Of a stretch of 64,000 bases of DNA, positions 44,870 to 57,604 are shown piece after piece. The position numbers were made by a program, and so were the translations under genes. Each line of letters opens with the position of its first letter. The stretch's first letter is position 1. This DNA is from Kuschelorhynchus macadamiae. Its lineage: Eukaryota > Arthropoda > Insecta > Coleoptera > Curculionidae. Under the pieces are notes generated by a model. That model ran no database searches, was not told the DNA's origin, and saw nothing but the letters and a program-made list of their open reading frames with translations. Where the stretch lies: assembly GCA_030620095.1 (NCBI GenBank), contig JAUTXW010000325.1, positions 1,222,501 to 1,286,500 on the forward strand. Direction: 5' to 3'.

Positions 44870-47340
44870 TCCCAGAAAAACATGACTATAAATGAAATTT
44901 CGATCGCTGAGTTCCTTGTGCTTCTTGAGGTTTGCAAAGCTGTTTGAAAAATGCTTAAAAGTTGCTTTGTTGAAAAAGCGTTGTGTCGCAAAGATATTTT
45001 TTTAAGAACTCAACTTTTCAGTAAAATATTTTCTCCCAAAAAATACATTTGTGTCTAAGGTAGTAAATAAACATGGGAGAAATTAATCGCTGCAGTGTCA
45101 GAGCAAGCAATAAACATGTGAATCAAATTTACCCTTAAATGTTGGCATTGCAAAAAGAAATATTTTTTAAGATATTTTAAATTAATATATCTACAAAAAA
45201 CTATAAAAATGCGCTATTTTCAATTCGTCCAGAAAAAAAAATAGGTATTATCGTTAAAAAATAAATTTCACGTTTCATTGTGAACAGACTACTACTAGTG
45301 AAGTAGACTACAAATAAGAGGTGCGTCTTTAATATGTTGTGAGCTTTTAAAGTATTTTAGTGTATTCACACTTGCCCAAAAAGGGTCATGTCTATGACGA
45401 AAATTCCAGATCATACTCACTTAAGTACAAAATAAAATTTATAAACCTGTATGGTTGTCAAAACATGGACGTCTTATCTTTTACTTGTATTAAAATAATG
45501 AGAACAAACCTGTTTCCCAAATATAGATGTGTAGTTTCAGTATATTTTAGTAATAAATAACACATCCTCGGTTCATTACCAGAACCAAGAAAATGCAGAT
45601 TTACGATGTGTTTTGCTATATGACCAATCAAACTCTGATGAACTGATTTAAAAAAGCTATATTTGCAGAAAATGCGGCGTTGCCTATGATTACTAAAAAT
45701 ATTGAAGTACACGGATATGTTACATTGCACTTGAAAGGGACTTGGCAACACCCGATAAATCAATTAAAAACAAACAAAAGTATCTTCAATAAAAACAGCG
45801 AGCCTATAGAGGTGCCAACAATCTGAGGTATACGCCAGTTCTTCGTTGTTCTAAGGAGCAACCTGTAACTTATCATGTATTATTCTGATAGTTATTTACA
45901 ATATTTTATCGTAAGTAATATAACAGTGAAATAAATAAGAAAATGCCCCCAACTTTTACATTTATACCTAATGGTTTGAATTAATATAAATGTTTATAGT
46001 ACTTTTTTCTTATTAATCTTGCCCAAGAATGTTTTTACACACTCTATTCGAAATGTCTTAAAAAATTCTTTTTGATACTTTCTTACATCAAAGACCAATT
46101 ATAATCCGAATAGATGATCCAACAGATGAAAAATAAAAGATCCCTTAAATGGATCCCCCCAGCATTGTATTGAATTTAATATAGTTGGGATTCATCAAGA
46201 AATTTCCACGTAGCTTAACGGCCGGAGTTGCCAGCCTGCGATGCTCAGCCTCCTATATGTTTCTTAAATTCGTATATAGATAGGTTTTACGCTATTATCC
46301 GACAATCCTATTGGTCTCCTTAAAGCATAATTTTTGTTTTTGTAGTTCCAAAACAGTTAGGCCACACAAAAAACACGTAGTCAAAGGTTAGAGATATTTA
46401 TTCTGTTTTAGTAGTTTTAAATTGTATGAGCCACACTTATCCGGTCAGCAATCGGAAAGTCGTAACGGAATCCTTTGAGGAGCATTCTATCGAAAAATAC
46501 AGGCCTCATCTCGCCCTCTTGCTAGAAAACGAGCTTTATACTTTATCTGATTGTTTAGATAAGAATACCCATATGGATAATGATAAATGTATCCTGCAAG
46601 TACATGATTACAAATAATATGTCGTAAGTAGTAGTAAATTATTATAATCATAGTTTAATCAATTTTTAATAGAATATAAAATGAAATAGGTAACAAAATG
46701 GATTTAGTTCTATACTGTTTATTTATGGGTTTACTAATATAGAAGCTCACAGTTTTAGCGTTACTTAAGTATTAATTTGAGAAATATTTTCCAGTTGAGC
46801 ATTTTAAAAATTTGTTTTACAAGATAGTTTGCGCGATAACTTTGAAATAATAAATTAAAATGATAATTGGCCTCAGTGTGAGGTACCTACATCATCAGAC
46901 CTTTCAGGTACTAACCGACATTTGAAAAGTAGTAAGTGGTATCCATACATAGAATTTTTCTATGCACATACATGGGCACCCACAGAATCATTTTCAAGGA
47001 ATGGTAACGGCAACAATGTTCAGATACAGAAGCGTGGTGCGCCTTTAGGCGTGGCAAAGATGATGAAATTTGCCAATCTTCTGAAATAAGAAATGTTACT
47101 TTATACAATTTGTAAAACATATTTTTTAAGAGCAGAGTTATGAAAAATTGTAAAAGCTGAGTAGACTCATTAAACTAAATCTTAGAATATTGTGGCTGGT
47201 AGCAGCATTTAAAAATTTTGCCACCTATTAAAAACTTTTCAGTTTATCGCTTCCAAAAATATTTTCTATTACACTATATAATAGCTCACTCTTCTCATTC
47301 GTTTCATGAATCTTTGATTTGTTTTCTTCTTTTATTATTT
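44870..47340. other. No established gene
   Basis: 46426-46617 holds a 63-codon frame (MSHTYPVSNRKVVTESFEEH at the start) with coding-like composition but no motif, no splice-site support and no second copy. I leave it unassigned. Other frames (45360-45763, 46911-47120) show nothing. Confidence 0.4.
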
Positions 47341-47597
47341 ACTAGCTGGGCCGGCAGTCCTTGTTTTGTCATTTCCGTTAGATGGCGCGATGAGTTTCCA
47401 GTGGAATTATAAGAATATGAGGCACATTCACCACATCGTCCAGAAATGTTACATATTGGTTTTATAGAAAAAAATACACAATAAAACAATGCAAAAAATA
47501 GTGTTGAAAGATCTCGGTAACCACACGATCTTTTAAAAAAAATCATGTAAATTGGTGCAGTACAACTCTCTCACGAATTTGCTGAAAAATCTGGCTA
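47341..47597 (+). repeat. Family B dispersed repeat, copy 3
   Basis: Starts ACTAGCTGGGCCGGCAGTCC, then CGTTAGATGGCGCGATGAGT, and follows the other two copies to GCTGAAAAATCTGGCT. It has the most complete 5' end of the three. Confidence 0.8.
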
Positions 47598-47964
47598 AAG
47601 CAAGAACCAACATCATATGTTTGTCAGTATTGCTGGTGCTCCACAGTCCATTGATTAAAAAGATATAACACACGTAATAACACTGACTGAACAAATAACT
47701 TATTTGTATTCAGGTCCTTTCTACGAATAGAAGCTGCGGCCGACTCATCTATGAGCCAGACAACGACGTGCGGTTTGATTTAGTATATTTTTTATATTCA
47801 TGCTTACCCAATTTGAAATATTTTAACGTCAGAAATGTCATAGTTAAAATTTTCCAAATTCAAACCGGTCCTTGCCCCTCAATCGCGCTTAATTGATGTT
47901 ATATGACGATTGATTAAAATTGTCAAATTAAAAAAATTGATACCATTTGATTTATTTTTAGTTG

Positions 47965-48150
47965 GTTGTAGGTTGTATCAAAGAGGCTTACACGATCGAT
48001 CGTGTATAGGCACCTTCGATCGTCCACAAGCGACTAAAAATAAAGCAAATAATGTCAATATTGTTTTAAAATGCTAATTGACATCAACCGTTAAAGAGTA
48101 GGTATCAATCACGCGCGATCGAGCACGACCAAGCGTCTCCAACCTGTTTC
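47965..48150. mobile_element. Possible MITE with GATCG-rich inverted ends
   Basis: TACACGATCGATCGTGTA (47989-48006) is an 18-bp perfect palindrome. The right side (48108-48145, CACGCGCGATCGAGCACGAC then CCAACCT) mirrors the left GTAGGTTG..ACGATCGATCG in reverse complement with mismatches. No duplication resolved. Confidence 0.35.
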
Positions 48151-48159
48151 ATTTTGGAA

Positions 48160-49055
48160 AATGTTTATTTTTTAGACAACCGTGGACCTTCGATCTTATT
48201 TGACTAAGTCAATTGCACATATAATATAAAAATTGTACTATACCCAAGAGCACGATGCAATTCTTCGAAATTTGAGCACTAAACACCTGCCAAGATGTTG
48301 GTGCATGAAGGGACAAGGGAATGACTTCCAAAAATGGGAATGGCAGAATAGTTGCTTATAATAAAATTGATCAAATCCATTATACCACTTAGGTACATTT
48401 TTAAAATATGTTTGAAACTGTGACGGAATTCAGTCAGTTCAATGGAAACGTGGTATTTGGATTGATTCATTTTTGGATAGTCTCAATGTTGCAAAGTCAT
48501 GCGAACTCTTTGGGACGCTGCGGCCGGTCCTGGTTTTACGGAACCCATGGAACCCCGCTGGGGACGTCACTGCTTCTGTACCGTAAGAGATTTTTAAGGT
48601 ATACCCGGTTCTCAGATGAGGAATAGTTTTTTTTGTAACTGGTTGTTTGATCAAATGCTTGAATCCTAGAATGTTCTGGATATTCTGGAGGTTAAACATC
48701 AATTTTACAACTTGAGAGGAGCGATTCCACGTCATAAAATGTTACTCTGTAGAAAAGTGCATGGAGATTATATTCCTCAACATGGAATATATTTGTCATG
48801 CATAGTATTTAGCAGATAACATAAAATAAACGCCTCCATAACAAATACAGCTTAGAGGAAAAACTGTAAAATAATGTTAAATCTGAAAATCTGATGTGCT
48901 AAGGTTACAATCACAAAAAAATATTATTATTGAGTGCATTTAATATATACATACCTTTCTTTTTAAATAATAATTAAAAATTTGATTTATAGCTTCCCTA
49001 TAATAGTGTGTAAGATATGTAAATGATTAATAATTTTAACGACACGATGGCCACA
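48160..49055. other. Unassigned; GC-rich spot at 48510-48575
   Basis: 48510-48575 holds GGCCGGTCCTGGTTTTACGG and CCCCGCTGGGGACGTCACTG. Reversed, the latter starts CAGTGACGTCCCC and could be a hAT-like terminus, but no partner end is found. Frames on both strands across it are not convincing. Confidence 0.35.
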
Positions 49056-49059
49056 ATCG

Positions 49060-49510
49060 CGGCTCGACGGACCATGAAATGCAATATTAACATAAACGTC
49101 ACAAATCCCTAGATTTTAACTACATTTTATATCAGCATTAAAGAGTCCAAATAATGAGAAAAATACCAGCGCATTCGCCAAAAACTGTAAAAGTATCTTG
49201 CTACAAAAATAAAAATGTTCACGGCCACAGGGTACTTAATTTATTATTTACTTAATAAATTTTCTTTCGTCTGTATCAAGTCGCACTCCTCGGCAGCGCC
49301 TAACAACATATATTAGAAAGGCTGCTCGACGGACCACGAAAATGCAATTGTGACGTCAGAATTTGAAATGTATACCTAACTACAAACCGCAGTTGCCAGA
49401 TCAGTCTATAAAAATAGCAAGCAGTTGCGGGCAAGGGTCAAGCTCCTGCACGGTGTCCTCTCACGCGAACGTCACAGATAAGTGCATCTACCTGGATGAC
49501 GTCAGCGCGT
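49060..49510. promoter_or_regulatory. Candidate regulatory block with two TGACGTCA sites
   Basis: CTCGACGGACCA(T/C)GAAA.TGCAAT occurs at 49063 and 49325 as a direct repeat. TGACGTCA, the CREB/ATF palindrome, is at 49351-49358 and 49497-49504, and a TATAAAAATA is at about 49407-49416 between them. GC content rises over 49290-49620. No downstream coding exon is recognised. Confidence 0.35.
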
Positions 49511-49649
49511 AAAGGCGTGGTAGAGCTTGATAGGTGAAGGCGGACGCAGTGCACAATTGGCCGAAAACGTAACGCCTCGAAAGGGGTGGGAGACGCCTAT
49601 TTCAAAGTTTCCGAGCTTTAGTTAAGGTCCAGCTTTTCTTTTTGGTTAC

Positions 49650-51890
49650 AACTTGAGGTTGTTAGTGTCTTGATTAGAGAAAATGGTTGTGGATCGAGTA
49701 TATAATTTAAAATTTGAACTGTCATTCGGATAGAATTATTTTTCTAGAACAACCGGTTTTTATATATTCAGAGCCACAGGATATTTAGGCATGCCTACAT
49801 TTCAAATAAAAAATAAGTTATATTTTATCGACTCAATACATTTTTAAAGTAGATGTTAACGATAGGTTGGTTATGCAAAAAATAAAGATATAGGTATGTT
49901 ACTGTCTCTTGATTATAATGATTTTTTAAATCTGAACTGACAACTCGTCCAGCAAGTAATTAATAATTATTTTTAAATATTATCGAAAATTGTTATTAAC
50001 CATGTATACCTATATGAACTTAAAGCCAAGATTATTCAAGATTTTTGGTCCCTAAGTAGGTAAACATACTAAACTATTTCTTCATTCTAGACATATTATT
50101 AAATGTAGCATTATCTAAAATATTTTCTTAATGAGTATGGTGAAAAAATAATAAAATAAATTTAATACGTACATAGTTTTTTTACAAAATACCTAATAAG
50201 ACTCAAAAATTGCATGTTGAGTAACTCGCCAAAAGGATTTTTTCAAAACCTATAAAATGATCTAGAAGATAGAAAAACATTGTTTACGCTGCTAATTGAT
50301 AACTTTAATATTAAAATTCGTCACAAACTAATAACATAATATATGCAAATGAAAAAGAAAAAGACGAAATGTTACAAAAATTCGACTTGTTAATCAAGAC
50401 ATCGGAACAAAAATTTCCTAATTAGCCATAGGAAATAGATACATTATCCAAATGTAAATCTTTTTAACAGATGTTTATCAAAGGAAAGAAGAAACTACCA
50501 AAATAAATAAAAGTTTTAATAAAATAAATGGAGAATAAAACCGACTAGGAATAAAGAACTATAGCAGGAAGATATCTAAGGAAATATGTAGACGAAAATC
50601 TGAAAAAAAAAGAAAAATATTATATATTATTACCAGCTAGTGTTTTTTCTACTAAAACGGTTTAAATTAAGACTAGGTCTAATGTATTTTTTCGCAATAC
50701 AACCTATTATGAACTGCAAAAGTTTCTTGTAAAAACGTATCCCAGATATTAAAAAATATGGACTTTTTATACATCTTTTAATTTAAAATATACAACTTAT
50801 ATTTACTATAAATCCAAATAAATAAATAATTTCATAATACTAAAATATTTTTACAACTATGTTGTTCATAAGGTATTTATTAACTTTCCTAATACCAATT
50901 TTTCAGATAGGCAAGGCAGGGCAAATCACAATTTTATGTATTAAATTATTATCAACTAATAACAATGTATCTATACCATGTGACCATGAATTAACTCCCC
51001 CTTTTCTACCTGTTTCATAACCAATTTCAAATTTTATGATTTTGTATAGAATACTGTTGGTCAACTTTTAACCCTTACTTGACTGACCATTTTGTTCTAC
51101 CAATTAAACCTTCTTGAATTTTTTAAGTTTAATTAGTAGTGTCAAAATCATTTAAAGCAAAAACTGTCCAATTTTTTTTATTATAAAATTATTTTTTGGA
51201 CTTCCCTAGGTATTTATGTATGAAAAAAGTCAGGGACAATTTTTTAATTGGTTGGACCTGTTTATTATTGAAATAGCCACAGATAATTTGACGTCTCAAC
51301 TAAATTTAAGTTTTTCGAAATAACCATATTGCCTATACATTATAGGTTGTGATGAAATGAACATTGAAATAATCCTAGGAAAAGGATGGTAATCAAAACC
51401 CAAAACACGAACTAAAAATTACATGGAAACATGTACTTTTGTGACGATATTTGTCGCATGGCCAACTGAGCAAAATAAAACTGTTCTATCGGAATTCAAA
51501 ACTAAGAAAACGAACCATTAGAAAAATGTAAGCTTTATCAAAATATCAATAAAATCCCGGGTTTTTTTTTATGCAGAAAGACGAAAATAACGCCAGTTCC
51601 AGTTTCGCCACGATAGTGGTTATTTCTAGTTTATTCTTAAACATTAAAACATTTTTTTAAACGATTCAGTTTGTGGCACTGCTAACTCAACTAGGCTAAA
51701 TAAACCAAAGGCCTATATAGATAGCCCCACCCTCTTTTATCCGATTCCAAAAATCTACGAGCAAACATTTAGACAATTTCAATGTAAATAAAAAAACCCG
51801 TGGGTAAAAAGTTAATAGTGTCCCATAGTTACGTAATTACCATTTTTTAAGAAATAAAAAAGGGGACGTAAATTAGTTCATTGTTACCAG
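49650..51890. other. No recognisable gene
   Basis: AT-rich. No open frame, repeat or RNA signature that I can support. Confidence 0.55.
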
Positions 51891-51894
51891 TAGA

Positions 51895-52010
51895 GCTGGG
51901 CGATCGATAATCTAAATTAAGAATCAGTTATCTATTATCGCAAATAATCGATTTTAACTGAATAATCGACTTATCGATTAATCGATTATTAAAAAAATCA
52001 TATCGAATAA
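51895..52010. mobile_element. Possible hAT-like terminus with ATCGATTA cluster
   Basis: TAGAGCTGGGCGATCGATAA (51892 on) looks like a hAT-type left end. It is followed by five or six AATCGATT/ATCGATTA-like motifs within 100 bp. No right end found. Confidence 0.3.
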
Positions 52011-53237
52011 TTTGTTTAACAAAAAATGTACATAAAATCCAGATTTTTTATCATTGAAATTGTTACTGAAATAAATGCCCTAGTTGATTTTGTGATTTGT
52101 CTAAAGATCGATGTTTTGATAAAATGCTCCAAAAATATAATAAAAGGAAATTCCTTTGACAACCTTTATTTATAAAGAACAGTGAATAGAAAGTTTTTGA
52201 TATACCATTGATAATACCACACATTTGCTTATGTTTAATATTTTGTATTATATTGTATTGCCTCCACCTAGTCACCAGGTATATTGACGAGATATATCCT
52301 GTTAACTTTGTTTTATTTATTTATTTGTGACGAAGGGCCGGGAAGGACTCAAACTAAATGAATATCTGGAGAACTACTTAATATAGACTAGTTTGAAAAT
52401 TTGGCCATAACCAGGTGAACATTAAACTTTACCTATTTCTAAATATTTTTTAACTGCGCGATATTGCCACTCCTACTCTAAACCGGTGGCAACTTTAAAA
52501 CCCTGTAACTGTCAGACGACTTAACTTGAAGCGAAATGTTATCTACCTCTTGACGACAATTTCTAATTTGAGAGGAAATGTCAAAATTTGACGCTTTGAA
52601 TCAAAACGGAAATTGGTGGGGAAAATGTCAAATTTTTGGCGCTATTTTCTCTAAAACAGTTGGAGGTAAGTATAGGAAATATAGCACAAAAAATATTTAT
52701 ATCAAGAAAATACAAGACTACAATAATACATAGAGTATAGTATAGTAGAAACGACAACAACGCACAATTAAACATATTTTTAAAAAAAGTTTATGCTCAC
52801 CTATAGCCAGAGCCAACGCAATCTATTTATTGATTTTTCAGCTACTTATAATAGACCACTGAGTTTGATGCACCCTGTATTTTCATAAATATTCTCTGCA
52901 CGTAGCGGGCCTTAAAAGAAACTGCATGAATCTTTTTTTAAATAACTTCAATATTTTCTCGGTCTTAATAGCTAAACGTCGACCCCTTGGACCGATTTGG
53001 ATTAACCAAATACCATTTCGTACAGAAATACACGTCAAACGTATATCTAGTCCGATTGTTAGTTTTCCGGGTGCAGAATAATCAGAAAAAAAAACAGCAA
53101 AAATAAATATTATTAAGTAATATCAAAATGAAAAAAAAGGTAGTGACGGGTGTAACAGAGCCAGTTGTTTGCGGAAATCACCTGACATTGAAAATTTGAA
53201 AACCAAGTAGCGTATACCAACTCGAATTCAAATCAAA
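52011..53237. other. No established gene
   Basis: 52480-52620 resembles part of family C (CCCTGTAACTG, ATGTCAAAATTTGAC). CACCCTGTA at 52871. Otherwise nothing. Confidence 0.45.
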
Positions 53238-53477
53238 ATGTTCGCATCCCAGAAGAAAAGTGATGTGCCTAGAAATCCGTTAGTTTATTTTACTGGAAGC
53301 GGAAAAGCGTACACTTCGAAAGTCAGGGCGACGGAGGACAAAAGACGGTGTGGCGCCGGTTCATTTGTCATGACATCAGTGCTGTCACTTCCGGTGCTAG
53401 TGCAACCGAAGCAAACGATGTATAGGGTGGGTGGAATAAATCTCGTAATATACGCAGCGATCCCAAACCTTAAATAA
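53238..53477 (+). CDS. Hypothetical 79-codon frame, doubtful
   Basis: The ATG at 53238 has a good insect context (TCAAAATG) and the frame is noticeably GC-richer than its flanks. It reads MFASQKKSDVPRNPLVYF at the start, then a basic middle (KVRATEDKRRCGAG) and a hydrophobic end, closing with two TAA codons. No domain or family is recognised. The opposite strand is also open for 68 codons (53285-53491), as expected for a GC-rich patch. It could be an exon, regulatory DNA or chance. Confidence 0.2.
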   Translation: MFASQKKSDVPRNPLVYFTGSGKAYTSKVRATEDKRRCGAGSFVMTSVLSLPVLVQPKQTMYRVGGINLVIYAAIPNLK

Positions 53478-53684
53478 CTTGCAGATACCAAAATTAGGTG
53501 TATATTTTAAACAATTCTTAATATTTTTTTTCATTGTAACTGTACCTATCGAAAGAAAACTTTCAATGCTTTGGTCAAATACAAAATTGAGTTACTGATC
53601 GACGTTTCGCCATCCATTGCAGAAAACATCTACAGGAATCTTTACTCCACGAAATTACTCGTATTTACTAGATTGAAATTTAGA

Positions 53685-53790
53685 CCAGGTCAAACTTGAT
53701 AGTTATAGGTTTAAGCTGACATTTACAACAAATAAATTGTCTTAATGCCACAATTACAAAATGACAGTGACATAAATAAAACCATTTATA
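53685..53790 (+). repeat. Family C repeat, third unit
   Basis: AGACCAGGTCAAACTTGATA, then ACAATTACAAAATGACAGTG and ACATAAATAA, as in 15345-15455. Confidence 0.6.
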
Positions 53791-55744
53791 AGAGGGGGTA
53801 TAACTTGTTTGCCATAAAAGCCGCATAAAAAGGCACCAGAATGTATCGAATATGAGCATGCACAAGAAATGACATTACTTAATTACTTATTTTGCAATTG
53901 ACAATGATCGAAGAAATTTAAACAAAGTATTTTTTCCTATCTCTTATTATTTTCAAAACGAAACAGTGTTTTTCTGTGGTTTTGATTGTAAATTTCGGTA
54001 GAAGTGTTTAGTAGTAGAAAGGTGGAAATAGACAATCCAAAGAAAAACAATGAGTACTCGCCTCAATTCTCAAAGAAGCATGATATCCAGTAATTACTAA
54101 TTTTACTAATTTTGGACTGAAAACCGTCAGTAAGGTGGCAATAACAAAAATATTCAGGAATTAGTTTTGTATGTATGAATTTTGAAAATCGTTTCTCCTT
54201 CCGTTCCTTCTGACATTGCATGAAATATAGTTTGGTGCGGGAAATTTTGTTTAATTCTCCAAATTACATAGTTTAAAAGTATTTGTTTAAAAATATATAA
54301 ATCTTGACAATTGTCGGTAGCGTCCTTGAAATCGGCTTGAAAATGGAAATACAAACAAAGCCATGCCACTGTCAGATTGTTACATGGTTGCCGAATTTTG
54401 CATATCTGCTTAGAATAGTTGAACTTGACTGAATAATAATTACCTATATTAACTTTCGATATAAATAAATATTGACAACTAACGAACGTTAAGTTATAAA
54501 TTTCATTATTCCAGATATGTTATGAATAGTGGTTTGCGCTTGCGCAGATTTTACATTTCCGGTAAGATATTTTATAATAGATGCTTCACTTTTCTACCAT
54601 AAATATAATTCTTATCTCCCTCATAAGAGCATGAGTAAAACATCACTTACAAATACGATATTATTCGTGATTTAAAAAGAAAATTATTATGTGTTTTCCG
54701 TCACTCAGTTTTTTTTTAAGTTTAAGAAAAATATATAATAATAACTTATAATTTTAATGTTTATGCTTGAATTCTGGGTCCCTGCAACGGTATGCGAGGA
54801 GCAAATCTGTACAATATCTAGTTTTTCGTACGTTTCTGGGGAAAGTCTACCCCGTGTTCAGCAACTAGAAAAAATTGGAAACACTAATACCCGCAAAATC
54901 GTAGAGATTCGTTATTTTCGTTTTTTTGCTGCTTTTGGTGTTTTTATTTTTTTTAGTTGTTAGAGACCGAGGTAGAATTTCCCAAGAAACGTCCCGCAGC
55001 ATACAATTTAAAATTAAAAGGTATTAATATATATTATTCTTAAAATTTAATAATTTTTGAGTGGCGCAAAATTTCTGCAGTTTTTCAGGCTGTTTCCTCA
55101 TTTTTATACCTGTCTGCTTAGATTTTCGGTAGATATTTTAAAAAGGTCACTTAATTGTATTGAGCATGTAATACAGACTATGTCGATTCTTGTTAACTAA
55201 AAAAACTAACATAATTTTACTGTCACAGGGCAATTTTTGCGACACAGTGTAAAAACCCCGAAACCTAATAATCTGTGACAGCATCAGCTATCGCTATGAA
55301 CGGATCGGGCTTGGCTGGAGGCTAATGCGTGCCACGTTTATTTTTCCTTGTTTGTCAGTCGACGAGCTCAGTGGTGATTTATATGGAAATGTCCCTCCGG
55401 GTCGACAGAAGATAGTGCGATTTTATCTTGGAAATTGGGTGGTCATCTAAACACTTGTTAAGTAATGGTCTTTAACTATTGGTTATAGTTTAAAAAAATA
55501 GTTGTATTCCGCACAACTTTGAGATTTTCTTTTTTGAACTGCAAATTATTTTAAGTAAGTACTAAATGAAATGTTGTTTTTCTCGATCTTTGCTAAAGGT
55601 AAAGGGATTAGACGTGCTCAGAAAAATAGCCTTATCATGTGAATTTTTTTGTCCTTATGAAGTATTTCTTAAAGTTCGTTAAATCCAATAGATAATAAAA
55701 GATCCTAAAATGATATTTAATTCATAATAATCAATACAAAGCTA
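53791..55744. other. No established gene; complex block 55240-55450
   Basis: 55240-55450 is non-repetitive and GC-richer (GACGAGCTCAGTGG, CCCTCCGGGTCGACAG) without a frame or promoter motif. A 68-codon frame at 54757-54963 shows no family. Confidence 0.4.
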
Positions 55745-56006
55745 AATCAAAATGATGTTTTTTATATACTTCTTCTTTTTACCAAAATTTTACCAGTTCA
55801 TTCTTACATAATACTTGATTTTTGTACATTTGAGGTAAATTGGTTAAGTAGTTTTTTGTAATATTTTTTTTTAATATTTCATCGACGGAGCTGAATTGAA
55901 ACATGTTTTTCGGAATGTAGGGGCCCTGAAACGTAAAGATCTGAAAACATTCTCGAAGGTTGATGTTTTCAAGATTACAATACTTCCCTTTTACGATATA
56001 AGTAAA
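55745..56006 (-). repeat. Family A repeat fragment (inverted)
   Basis: The reverse complement gives the ATATAAGTA/TACTTCCC end hairpin variant, GTATTGTAATCTTGAAAAC, a GGGCCCCTACATTCC stretch and ACTACTTAACCAATTTACC. Confidence 0.7.
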
Positions 56007-56242
56007 ATCTAAAATAACTATGTTTATTAAATTCAAACTCTATGAACTGACCCTTTTATATACAGAGTTTTTCACTTAAAACTACGCACGCCAATCTCTA
56101 GAAAACGAAAAGAAATATTTAATCTCTGTAAAAGCAATTAATAGGTAGGGTCAAGTAGACATTCTTCAAAGTATAAAAAAATTTGACCCCTACTAGGAGC
56201 TGGGCTTCGCAACCGCGACACGTCGTAAATATAGATCGATTG

Positions 56243-57029
56243 CAGTGGCGGCTATTCAGGTGAAGTAGGTAAAGTGCTACTTCACCAGAAAAAATAAACA
56301 AGCAAACATCTAATTATATTTTTAAAACAGCAGGACACTACACCCACTTGTTGTTCACTTTGCGGTGGTTGCTTACTTTTATTTTCGCGGATTTGGCTGC
56401 AACCGGTGAGTTCCTATGCAGTTAACTTGACTTTTGTTTTATATTTATTTATGGTGTTGTTACAACTTCAAATTCGAAGTTAGTAAATGTAATTGTTCAA
56501 GACTGGAATAAATTAAAAGACGTCTTTGGATTTATTACAAACTGTGACAAATCTGATGAAAAATCAGCCTTGCGAAAGGATTTTTAGGTGAGATGAACGA
56601 TTTTGAATTCATGTTTCTGGCATTAGTGTTTAATGACATTTTCTCAATCACGGACATACTATTGACGTTCTTCAAAAAAAAATCGCTTGACATTCATTTT
56701 TGCATATCCAATATAAAATAAAATTTGTTACAGTTATATGGGGAAATATTTTCAAAAAGTCAACGACTTAAAAATGAGCTTGGTCTTATTTTCCTGGAGT
56801 CTGGAATTTTTGCAGCAGATTAGGGCAACTCATCCATTTTATGAGGATGTTATAAATAAATTTGCTGCTATGAAGGATAGCAGAATTGATTTAGTATACA
56901 AAATTTAGGTAAGTCGTAAAAAAATATTCTACCCCCTCTACATATAAAAAATTCTGGAAAAAAAATTATTGCGATATTTTCTTGCTTCATTTACACTTCA
57001 CTTACTTTTTCACCCGCGAGCCGCCACTG
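56243..57029 (+). mobile_element. hAT element, 787 bp, in the foldback arm
   Basis: Inverted ends CAGTGGCGGCT / AGCCGCCACTG and a perfect 8-bp duplication ATCGATTG (56235-56242 and 57030-57037). Removal restores the arm sequence seen at 60840 reversed. Same ends as 22834-24048. Confidence 0.93.
56590..56912 (+). pseudogene. hAT (ZMYM1-type) transposase relic
   Basis: EMNDFEFMFLALVFNDIFS (56590 on) fits the core of ZMYM1-like hAT proteins, where a (D)FxFx(L/V)xLxx(F/Y)xxI(L/F)xxTxxL(S)xxLQ pattern is usual. LTFFKKKSLDIHF follows. After loss of the middle, HPFYEDVINKFAAMKDSRID (about 56829 on) matches the C-terminal E-x-(F/V)-x-FA-x-(R/K)-(K)-(R)-R-(I/V)-(D/E)-L part. The latter is equivalent to KERRVDL in the copy at 22834-24048. 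Stops and large deletions leave no active enzyme. Confidence 0.6.
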
Positions 57030-57467
57030 ATCGATTGTAGGAACTTTGAGATTACGTACATCCGAAAGAACATGATATTTAAAAACTTTTTTTCATTTAC
57101 TTAAACTCAATTACTTTACTCGTTTGTGAGTAATATCTGTTTATAATATACATTTCTTGATGAAAAAGTGTATTTTTTATGTATCTCATAACCATTATTT
57201 CTCTATTATACGGCAGGTTGAAGAGACGTTTTGCTGCGTTTCGCGTGATCAAAATATTTTGACAATAAAATGCTTGATGGCACTGACAGAAGGTCACCTT
57301 TACCTGCAGTAAAATAAAAAACGGTTACGAGGTTCATAAGAAAAACATCTCCTCATCAATGAAATTTGAAGTACAAACCAATATTGCACAGAAATATGAA
57401 GGTGGTGGCAAAATGCAATACTTTCAATTTCACCCTGTATCTTTGAATCGAAGCAAGCCATTAAAAT

Positions 57468-57604
57468 TTAATATATACCATCTTTCGTTTCACAAAAAAA
57501 TTACAGCATAATACAAAAACCACAACTCTCTATATTTACTATTAGGGAAAATACGCTGTAAAACAACGAAAATGGTACATAGGCTTATTATAACACTTAA
57601 TGAT
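57468..57604. repeat. 137-bp direct duplication, left copy
   Basis: Aligns without gaps to 59255-59391 (constant offset 1787) with one mismatch, A versus C, in the TCTCTATMTTTACT stretch. The sequence belongs to the foldback arm; the inverted partner lies near 60180-60300. Confidence 0.95.

Noticed and set aside
47304..47546. 80-codon minus-strand frame
   Set aside because: Lies antisense across a family B repeat; the other copies do not keep it open.
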